A DNA stretch of 64,000 nucleotides from the NCBI GenBank assembly GCA_948470475.1, contig OX419343.1, positions 25,361,302 through 25,425,301 on the forward strand. The letters are read 5' to 3'. Below, in pieces: positions 24,401 through 35,130 of this stretch. Every line of letters starts with the position of its first letter. The stretch's first letter is position 1. The stretch comes from Galaxea fascicularis (taxonomy: Eukaryota; Cnidaria; Anthozoa; Scleractinia; Euphylliidae). The notes below the pieces were generated by a model, which was given only the letters and a program-made list of their open reading frames with translations, did no database searches and was not told the DNA's origin. Position numbers and translations under genes: made by a program.

Positions 24401-27400
24401 AATGTCTTGATTCGGTGATACGATAATGCGATGTGAACGTGATAGTGCAATATAAGCTTAACTGATGCGATGCGATGCGATGCGATGCGGTAAAGAAAAC
24501 TAAAGGAAGAAACAGAAAACTAGCATTACAAAGGCGAGCTCGGGGCGATACGAAATTACAATACAATAAGGTAAAGCAGTAATTCTGAAACTTACATCTG
24601 TGTCCTTGTTCCGTTATTGACATAAACCTTAGTCCTTAATCCGTTCCTTGATTCCTTTTAACCGTAGAACGTTCAACTTAAAAAACTAACACAGCGAAAA
24701 GCGTTCCGAAAACGTACAACTAGCGTGGTCATCCGGGACCGCTCGGTCCCAGGCCACCGCAACGTAAGTTTCTGTCATGTCACGCAGTGTCACGCGCAAT
24801 GCTGCCGTGACATTCCCGGCCCCTAAACGTCCGGGGGGCGTTTACTTCTCCTGATCTCCTTCCTGTTCCTCTTTGGGCAGGATTAGGACAAGCTTGTTGA
24901 TTGGTCTTCTAAACGTAGTTTCTCGTGTTTTGACGACAACAGATCTGATAAGGCCCTGGGCGTCCGGCTCTACTCGCACAACGCGGGCCAACGACCAGGC
25001 ATTACGTGGGACGTTCTCTTCTCGGATTATCACGACATCCCCTTCTACCAGGCTTCGCTGAGGATGTTGCCATTTACGCCTTTCCTGCATCACAACGAGG
25101 TACTCCTTCTTCCACCGAGTCCAAAATAGATTTGCCAAGTATTGCACTCTTCGCCACCGACGACGCATGTACACATCGTTCTTCTGGAACTTCCCTGGGG
25201 GTGGCAGTATCACATTTGACTTGGTCGTCAGGATATGGTTGGGAGTAAGCGGTTCAAGATCGTCAGGTTCTCCAGACACTGTCGTCAAGGGCCTAGAGTT
25301 GATAATAGCCTCAACTTCACACATGAGGGTGCGGAATGATTCTTCGTCCAAACAATGACCGTACTCATCCATTAGGCCAGCAAGAATCTTCCTTGTAGTT
25401 CTGATCTCACGCTCCCACACGCCGCCCATGTGGCTAGCGGCGGGTGGTTTAAAGGTCCAATCAATGTTCTCTCTCTGTAGCTTGGCTCGGATTTCTTCAT
25501 GATCCATCTCTTGTATAGCTTGAAGCAGTTCATTGTGTGCGCCAACAAAATTCGAACCGTTGTCGCTTCTCATTTCCCTCACCGGACCACGTCGTGCTAT
25601 GAAGCGCCGAAGTGCTTGAATAAATGAACTTGACTCGAGGGTACTTGCGACTTCAATATGGACTGCTCGGCTGACTAAACATGTGAAGAGGGCACCATAC
25701 CTCTTCACCTCCCTGCGTCCTTCCTTAATTAAGAAGGGGCCAAAGTAGTCGACGCCCGTGTACGTAAATGGTGGTGCTGGAGAGATGCGATCCCTGGGTA
25801 GATCAGCCATCTTTTGCTCGCCTGGCTTGCCATGATTGCGGCGACAGAAGACACACTTTGACGTTACATGGCGCACTGCTGTGTTAACTTTGATGATCCA
25901 ATACTTCTCTCGAAGGGTTGCAATGACGTGGCTACGTCCAGCGTGGCCCAACCGTTTATGAGCGTGACGGATGAGAAGAGTTGTAACATGACTCTTCTTT
26001 GGTAAAATGACTGGGTGCTTTGTCTCAAATGGTAAATCTGCACGTCTGAGTCGACCTCCAACTCTGAGGACACCATTGTCCAGGAAGGAATCAAGGCGAC
26101 GAACAGGACTGACATTCTTTATACCTCCTTTCTTCTGCCCTCGCAACTTATTCTTCTCACCTTCCTTAAGAGCGTGGACTTCCTTGCCAAAGGCTGAAGC
26201 CTGAACAAACTTCAGAATAGCCAATTCAGCTGTCGCTAGATCTTGTACAGTAAGAGGCGAGTGTGGCTCCTTGGCACTCTTAAACTCGACTACCTTGGTC
26301 GTTGCAGGCGATCTCTGGTCTGCAAGGTTTCTGTCGCCACTTGTGGTTCCATTCTTGACATTTAAACGATTGTTACGCCGCTTTCGCAAGGTCTCTTTAA
26401 CTCGCAGGAACACGGCTACGGCCCTTCGCAAACGATGCCAATCAGAAAAGCTTTTGATCAGCTTGTTTGTGGTGTTATCCACCTGATTAATGCTGACTGC
26501 ACTGCTTGTCGTTACCTTCCTTACTTCTGGATCATCATCTGGGACTTGGTCCAACGTGGATGGTTGTTGCGGCCACTCGTTCTCGGGTTTCCATAAGAAT
26601 TCTGGACCTTCTAACCAACGCTGCCCTTCTAAAAGAGCAAGTCCATTAAGGCCCCTTGAAGCATCGTCTGCCGGATTCTCCTTAGTGGCTACATACTTCC
26701 ACTGATTCGGGTGTGAATGGTCGCGGATGAGCTGCACCCGGTTTGCAACAAAAACATGAAACCGCTGTCGTTCATTAGCGATATAGCGCAACACAGTGGT
26801 GGAATCTGTATGGTACACAAACTCTGGGTCGCCATCCACCTCCCTTTTTAACATTTCTCCAACTCGGATGGATGTGGTAGCAGCAGTTAGCTCGAGACGC
26901 GGAATTGTGAGTGACTTGATAGGGGCGAGACGTGATTTCCCCATTAGGAACGTACAGTGAACGCGATTGCTGTCATCACACAGCCGTAGGTAAGCAACAG
27001 TTCCATATCCCATGGAACTTGCATCAGAGAAGAGATGTACTTGCTGGGACGTCACGGTTCCGAACTCTGGCGGCTTGACACACCTGTTTGCCTTGAACTG
27101 CTCTAGCAGAGGAAGCTCGCTTAGCCACTTGGCCCATCTAGTTTGGTACTGATCAGGAATGGTGTCATCCCATCCGATATCTTCACGACAAAGGTCCTGA
27201 AGTATCTTCTTGGCCGGAAGTGTGAATGGCGCGGCAAAGCCCAGTGGGTCATAAATTGATGAGATAACAGATAAGATGCCCCTTCTCGTTGGCGGCTTAT
27301 CATCAATAACTATACGGAACTTGAAGACGTCAGATTCCACGCACCATAGCACCCCAAGGGCGCGTTCAACAGGTAGACGGTCGTGACCCAGATCAAGATC

Positions 27401-30400
27401 TCTAGCTTCCTTAGAACGCTTCTCCGTTGGTATGGATTCCAGAACAGCACGACTATTGCTTGTAAATTTTGTTAGATTGAAGCCTCCATGCTCACATGCT
27501 TGGCATAGACCTTGGATAAGCTCAATGGCTGTCTGCTCGTCTTTAACTGAACGAAGGCAATCATCTACATAGAAATTTCGGCGGATAGTATCCGCTGCAA
27601 GTGGACCACTTTCGTGTTCCATGTCCTTAGCAGTTTCCTTCAATGCAAAGTTGCAACAGCTTGGGGATGAAGCCGCTCCGAAGAGGTGCACCGTCATTTG
27701 ATATTCCTGGATGGGCAACTCCAGATTGCCATCGGGCCACCAGAGGAACCTGAGGAAGTCACACTGGTCGTCGCGAAGGTGGACGTTTTCCCTTATCCTA
27801 CTGATGAACTTCTTGTCCTCTTGGGAGTAGCCGTATTCATCAGGGCTAGACTTGTGATCATTGAAATCTAGTTCAAACATTTGCTGTATGGCTTGGGGTG
27901 ATATCACCTCTTTGACTGATTCCGCTTCCCGTACCGTGATTCTGTGACAAGTAACATTGCCAGGACTTGAAACGTTCTCCACATACAAAGGCCCAGACAA
28001 AGTCCAGCCATGGCGCAATCGCATTGCATATGGCCCCTTGACATCACTTGGTACAACCTCTAGAGGTTCTATAGCTGCAGGACAATTACTGCCGATTAAT
28101 AGGCCAATCTCCAAGTTCGGTATAAACTCTGGTATCTTCTCAGCAACACTGCGAAGATGCTCCCACCGTTTGACTCCTTCAGGGGTAGGAATCTGCTGTT
28201 CGGTCACTGGTATCTCGAATCTCGTGTAAGACTGCGGTAACTCAACTGGATTCTTGCCTTCCATGTCCATCACCAACAAGTCAGAGACAACAGTGGTAGA
28301 TATGAGGCTTTGGCCATGCATAGTGCCCAGCTGTAACTGCGTCTTTTTGCCATCAACGCTCATCTTCTCTCTAAGACTCTCAGTCAGAAAGCAACCACTG
28401 CTGCCATTGTCGTAGAAGGCATAAGTGGTGACGGTCTCGTCGCTGCCTTTCTTCTTTACACGTACTGGTAGGATGGCATGAAGCACAACTGATTCTGCAG
28501 GTCTAGCGGTACTACAGGAGGTAGATTGAAGGTTGGTACAGGCATTGCCCACTGCCTGGTCATTCTCTCGTTTACCATTGTCCCTTGGTGGAATTTGGAA
28601 TCCACTGATGTGAAGGGCTGAGGGATGCAGTCGTCCACAGAATTTACATTTCCGTCTGTTTGGGCAGTTCCTTGAGATGTGGTTCGTTCCGTAACATCCA
28701 AAACACATGTTCCTTTCTCTCAGGAAGGCTCTCTTAAGTTCTGGCGTCTTCTTGTTGAATAAATCACAGTCATCCAAATCATGAGCAAGGTTGCAAAGGT
28801 GACATGGGGGGCGACCATAGTTACTTGGAGGCCCGGTCCCGTATACAGCCGGAGGCACGACGGCTCCAAGTGGTGTCGTCACAAAACTGTTTTCCTTTGG
28901 TCTCCATGGAATTCCCGGTTTCCTTGGTGGCCTTTTTCCTTTACCGGGCGGTTCCTTTTCTTTGGGTTTAACATCTTCCTTACTCTTGCTAAGGGCCTCT
29001 TTGCCGAACACCGGGTCATTGGCAGACTCTGACGCATACTCTACAAATTTGGCAAGGTCTGCGAAACACGTTACACCGTCCTCCCTTCTCTTCTTCTTTA
29101 ACACCTGATCTCTCCATTTAGCTTGCAAGTTGGCCGGAAGCTTGGAGACCACCGACTGCATGTTTGGTGCATGGTCGAGCACACGCATGTATGAAATACT
29201 CTTCATAGCAATGTTACACTTTGTCAAGAATATTGACAGTCGCTTCAAGCCTTGGTTGTCATCATATCTAACGGGAGCCCAGCGGATGATTTTGTTGAGG
29301 TAAGCAGTGGAAATCTTGTACGGGTCACCGTATTCTTTCTGAAGCAGTCGTCTGGCTTCCGTGTAACCTGCTTCAGGGTCCATATGTAGACATCCTTGAA
29401 TAAGGTCTGCCGGTTCACCTTGAAGATGCTGATTTAGATAATACAAGAGATCAGAACCGGTAGATGCTTTGGAGCAGATACGTGTATCAAAGGCCATAAC
29501 AAAGGTCTTATACTCGATTGGGTCACCTGTGAACTTAGTTATTGTTGGTTGAGGCAGTGTCATAGCAGCTGTTAACTGTTGGTGTGTTGCAATAATTGTC
29601 TCATTTTGCTTCTGCTGTAACTCGATAACATTCTGAAAGGTACGTTCTGCTAACTGAGGTGATCGAGCTTCAGAGACTCCATGACTGCTTTCCTTAGAAG
29701 TTTCCCGGAGACCGTTACCAGTCAACGGTGTCGATGAAATTCTATCTGCAAACAAGCCAGGGATGAAATCTGCAGCCTTGGGATTCTTGGGGGAGCTGCT
29801 AACCTCCGTATTCATAGCTGGTGTCATCTCTTTGGTGGCAGAGGAGCCAAGCGGGTTGTGACTCACAGTAACGTTGTCAGGTGACGATTTTGCTGCAGAC
29901 TTTAACACAATAGGTGTAAAGGAGGCAGCCACTGAAGGTGGACTTGAGCCAAGTGGAGGCGGGGGAGCCTCGTGTTCCTTATCAATTTCACTCAATGTCT
30001 TTTCCCTTGCTTCGGTCTTTGCTATTTCCATTTCAAGTTCCAATTCTTCTCCCGCAGCACGAAGAGCCTGTTTCCGCTTAAGCATCGACCTTTCAGCCTT
30101 TAGCTCTGCTAGACGGACTCTCTCTCGGTCTCTTGCGGACAACCTTGAACTTGCCTTAGACGATCGTTCAGATCCTTTGCTACTTCTTCCATCTAACTGA
30201 TCAATCAAGCGGGCCTCAGCCTGTGATATCCAAGCGTGTAATGGGTGTAAATATGCCATCATATCTTCGACCTTATCCTTATAATGGGCATGTTCATGGT
30301 CTTTATCCTCTTCCTGGGTTAACTCTTCATAGTAAGCTGAAAAGGCTTCCCTGCACTGTTCGATAAGATCCTTCAAGATCACTGTTTCGTCCTTTACGAG

Positions 30401-33400
30401 GTGCAAGTTGTTAACATCAACCATTAGCTGGGTTATCTCAGTTCTCTTTCTGGATACAGATCGGACAGCATTTGTGTATTGCCGTTTTAGTCTGTTACGC
30501 TTTTCTTCTTGACCCTTTTCTGTCAAATTTCGTCTTCGCGGGCCTAGAGAATCTGGTAATTCGCCAGTGTTTGAAGATTGACTCAGAAATGATTCTTCCA
30601 TTTTTCTGTCTGTGTTTTCTTCTTCGAAATCCTCAAGGATGCCTGGAACATTGAAGTCGTCCGTGTGATCCTGGGAACTAGTTTCGGCCATACGCAAAGC
30701 GAATCAACCCGCCGCAATTCTTTCACAAATCCAGTAAAATCCAAACAAAGTTAACGTAAATCAAGCAAATAACTCCTTCGAAACACGCAGAACGCCGATG
30801 TACAGATTTTTCTTTACGAATGAGGCGGCAGAACTGCCTCAGGACCTTACAAATCGATGAGGCATACAATGTAAACACAACTTTAGTTTAATCCACAGAA
30901 ATTCATGTACGCGCTGTCCATCGCTGCTATTGATTTTCCTTGCAAACGATTCCTTGTGAACAATGTCTTGATTCGGTGATACGATAATGCGATGTGAACG
31001 TGATAGTGCAATATAAGCTTAACTGATGCGATACGATGCGATGCGATGCGGTAAAGAAAACTAAAGGAAGAAACAGAAAACTAGCATTACAAAGGCGAGC
31101 TCGGGGCGATACGAAATTACAATACAATAAGGTAAAGCAGTAATTCTGAAACTTACATCTGTGTCCTTGTTCCGTTATTGACATAAACCTTAGTCCTTAA
31201 TCCGTTCCTTGATTCCTTTTAACCGTAGAACGTTCAACTTAAAAAACTAACACAGCGAAAAGCGTTCCGAAAACGTACAACTAGCGTGGTCATCCGGGAC
31301 CGCTCGGTCCCAGGCCACCGCAACGTAAGTTTCTGTCATGTCACGCAGTGTCACGCGCAATGCTGCCGTGACACCAACCCACCCTTTGAATTCTGCTTAC
31401 TGCTAAGACACTGACACATAACATTCAGTCAGCCTGTAAGTAACAACTTATCTTGGTATATTGTTGCTTAGATACCAGATAATCCACTGGATAAGAAGAC
31501 GTTGATCTCGCTTGATGAGGATGGCATGTACTCTGTGAAAAAGACTGTTTCACAGGGAGAGGTGTGGTAGATTTCAGCTGTTTAATTTCCTCCCTTCGGG
31601 CGCTGGTGCGTGATTAATAATAATTATTGCTGTCCACCATAGGGGACCAGGGATGGCACAGTGGTGAGAGCACTCACTTCCCACCAGATTCGATATCATA
31701 ACTGGATGGAGTTTGTTGTTAGCTCTCTTCTCTGCTTTGAGAGGTTTTTCTCTGGGTATTCCGGTTTCTGTTTCCACTTACCTCAAAAACCAACATTTCA
31801 AAATTCCAATTCGATCTGGATGCAGTTGGCAAGAAGAGCCACTTTGTGGATGTCCACTGCTAAACCCAGTTTATTTATTTATTAATTTTCGACACACCCT
31901 TTGTCTTTTACGGTGTTTGTTACAGTATCAGGTTTTAGTGTGCATGGGGTTTTTCAGGTCGTGTTGTTTTTCCCACCCACCCAACTGTTTTCATCAAGGT
32001 CTGTTTAGGTGGGCAGGGTTCATACAGGTCCTGGAAATCCTGAAAAGTACTTGAATTTTAGTGTAGCATTTTTCGGAACTGGAAAGTCCTTGACTGTGGT
32101 GAGAGGTCCTTGAGAACCTTGGAATTTTGTAAACTCTAGTAATAGTTTTCTTGAGAGACTTTGGGGGGCAGCCAGATTGGAAAATTCAACAACTGAAAAA
32201 TACTTCTTGTGTATTATGGGTCCTGGGATAAAACGTTCTGAGGTTGGCCTGGAAAAGTTCTAGAATTTTGTTTCTAAAAAAGTGTACAAACCCTTAATGG
32301 GTGAGGAGGGTCCTAAATGCTTTCTTGTTCTTGACTGTTATGTCCTCCTTTCGTGATACAAGGGTCAAGAAAACGTTTCATTTGGCCAAAACCAGATGGT
32401 GTTGTTGTTGTTGTGTTGTCAATAGGGGAGGGCGGATTTAGGGTTCATTTAGTAGTACAGACGGTTGAGGTCACCTTGGTGAAAACATTTATGTTTAGGA
32501 AATGCAGAGGACTGATACACACTACAAGAAGGAGCAGTTTCAGGGCTTTATATCTGAAGGTCAGTGTTTCTTGTAAAAATCATGATAGTGATGCTTTCAA
32601 ATACCTTTAGTTCATCATTTTAAATTTTTAGTCCAGGGCTCCAATATGACAATTTGCTGAATGTTACTCAGTGCTACCGAAGTCTTCGAGAATGCCGAGT
32701 TTAACGCATCATATTTCTCTTTATAAGGTTCAAATCTCCTGCTTCAAAGAATCATGGCCAAAAGAGGCATTCCAGCAGGCATGGCATTTATTGCTTTTGA
32801 CTCAACAACAAGCCTTTGTGCATCAACTTATGTAAGTCAGTCTGGTTCTTTATATTAGTTCATTGCAAACTGTGCTTGATACAAGTTGGTATTTAACAAA
32901 TAAACAAGCTCGTAAATTTAACTTAAGTGGAAATAATTATTTAAACCAAAAATTCTAGAAAAATAAAGTGTAAGCTAAATTTCCTTTATACTCTTTGACA
33001 GAATATGCTTGGTGAATCAAGCCTGAAAATTGGCACGAGGCAAGTAACTGCGACAGGCCTTCAGAGAACAATTCACTCAGTACATGAGACACCCACCACT
33101 TGGGAATCATATCTCTTGTCCACTGGGTGAGTTTTACTCATTATACTTTAGCAATCAGCTTACTTTAGGGCAGACATTAAATTGTCATGATAGGTCATTA
33201 TAGGTTGAGGAAGGCTAAATAAAAAGAAAATAAACTATTTGAAGCTACTGAAAAAAAAAAACTAGTCAGAAAAAGAATGGAATCAGTGGAAAAAGTAATC
33301 GCTATAACAAATCATGTGTGACTACAAAATCAGCCAATGCGGGCTCACAGGAAATCCAAGCAAGTGTTGAACACTGCCAGGCGCGGACAACGTGTGTGAG

Positions 33401-35099
33401 CTTTGGACCAACGAAAGCCGTCAGTTGAGTGTGGAGGGCAATTTTGTTTTGACTTTGATTTCCTGTTCTGCGGGGCTGCTCTGTGAAGTAGGTGGAGGCG
33501 GTAGCCTGCCTGCCTACGTTTTTTCCAAAATCCGATGTATCTAGTTGTTTTTTGTTAGCCAACTGTTTATTCAACCAATCAAACAACCGCCTTTGCTAAA
33601 ATGCACGTTGTGACTGCTGGATCTTCGAGGGGGAACCACTGACAAATTAAACCCACTTGCGATCCTTATCATGATTTAGTCAGGAAGAACATGCAGTCAG
33701 CTGCGTACCCGGTGGTTACATTAAAAAATAGCGTAACATGCCAAGTTCCCTTAGCAACTTATAGACTTTATAATTTTGTTGAAGATTATGATTAATTTCG
33801 TTCAGTTCGAGAACAGAAAAGTCCATGTTTTGTCAACACAACTCACTTGTCGTTACCGTAAATTTGTTAGCCATCTAGCAAGTCGAACTCAGGTTGGATC
33901 GAAAGTGACAATGACGTTGCTTAGATTACCAGAGGCACATCAGTATCAAGGTAAGCACAGGCTTCCCAAGCTCAAAATTCGACTCTGCATGCGTGGTGTA
34001 TGGGACAGCTTGTGTATATAGAGAATTGTATGGGAAAGTCAGCGATCGTAAAAAAGTTGTGTAAATAACTATCTAATTTGAAGTTAAGTTTTCCTGCCCT
34101 AAATGTGTCGCGTACTTGCCTATTGTGCCGATTGTGAAGCCCTTCTGACACAGTTTAGTGGAGTTTATTCGTGATTGTTGTCTCTCCTTCTAATACACCA
34201 CGTATGCAGAGTCGAATTTTGAGCTTGGGAAACCTGTGAGGTAGGCTGCAAGCTTGCTTTTCAGCTGTGTCTTGAATCCCGTGTGTCCCTGTCTCTGATA
34301 TTCATACCATAGTGTCTCAATCAAGCCCCAGTTGTGGATGGATTTTATACATGTAGAATCGGCCAATCTAAATCTAATTCTGGTCATTCAGTTCTGGTTT
34401 CTTAGATGGACGTTAATAGTCGATCGCCATTTGTCAGTTGTCCAGGATTAATTTAATGAAAGTTTGGTTTAGTCAAGGCGTTATTAGTGACGAAAGGGTT
34501 GCACTCGAGACATTGGCCATGGAATCTCTTTCCAGTGTGAAGTCAGAAAAATAAGTATACTGAGTATCCTTTAGGGTATCCCGTATCCCATTAATTTTTT
34601 GCCTTAAATATCCCGAATCCCGTTGATTTACCCCCAGACGTCCTGTATCCTGACAACCCGTATTGGGGCTTCAGTATTTCCAGGTGCGATTGTTTATTTG
34701 CTTTTTGTTCTATTTCAGACTCGGAAGTGTCAGAGGAGACACCCACAGTTAAACCTCTCAAGTGGGAGGAAGATATGCAACTATTTTCACGTTTTTTAGA
34801 CCGAAAGGTATGGCTGGGTTTAACACGCTTGTTTTACGTTGCACTTGTGTTTCAATATTCATCGGCCAGGTTATTAAGCATGCAATTGTAAAATGCCCTG
34901 TAGAACGTTTTCACATAACGTCACGGCGGCCATGTTGGTGTACAAAACAAAGGAACGGCGGCCATATTGGTGTACCAGGGTGACCCTTAAGGAATAGAAC
35001 TCTATTTTTATGCAAATACTTTGTTTCATAAAACCAATATGGCCGTTGGTCACGTGAGTGACAACGCTAGACCTTAGACAGCGATGACCAGAACCAGGC

Positions 35100-35130
<31 letters not shown>

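Larger units (their letters stand above)
24260..31373 (-). mobile_element. BEL/Pao LTR retrotransposon, nearly identical LTRs
   Basis: The element is 7,114 bp, inserted antisense in CATIP intron 4. Its LTRs start TG and end CA. The same bases CCAACC flank it at 24254-24259 and 31374-31379, a 5-6 bp target duplication as usual for BEL/Pao. On the minus strand the order is LTR, one long gag-pol frame, a purine-rich tract (AGGGGCCGGGAA) next to the 3' LTR, then LTR. I could not assign a primer-binding site with confidence. The long frame is open but lacks part of RT (see the CDS), so the copy probably cannot move on its own although it inserted recently. Confidence 0.93.

Noticed and set aside
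24366..24623. 85-aa minus frame, repeated at 30927-31184
   Set aside because: It is inside the two LTR copies; duplicates come from the LTRs and not from a gene.
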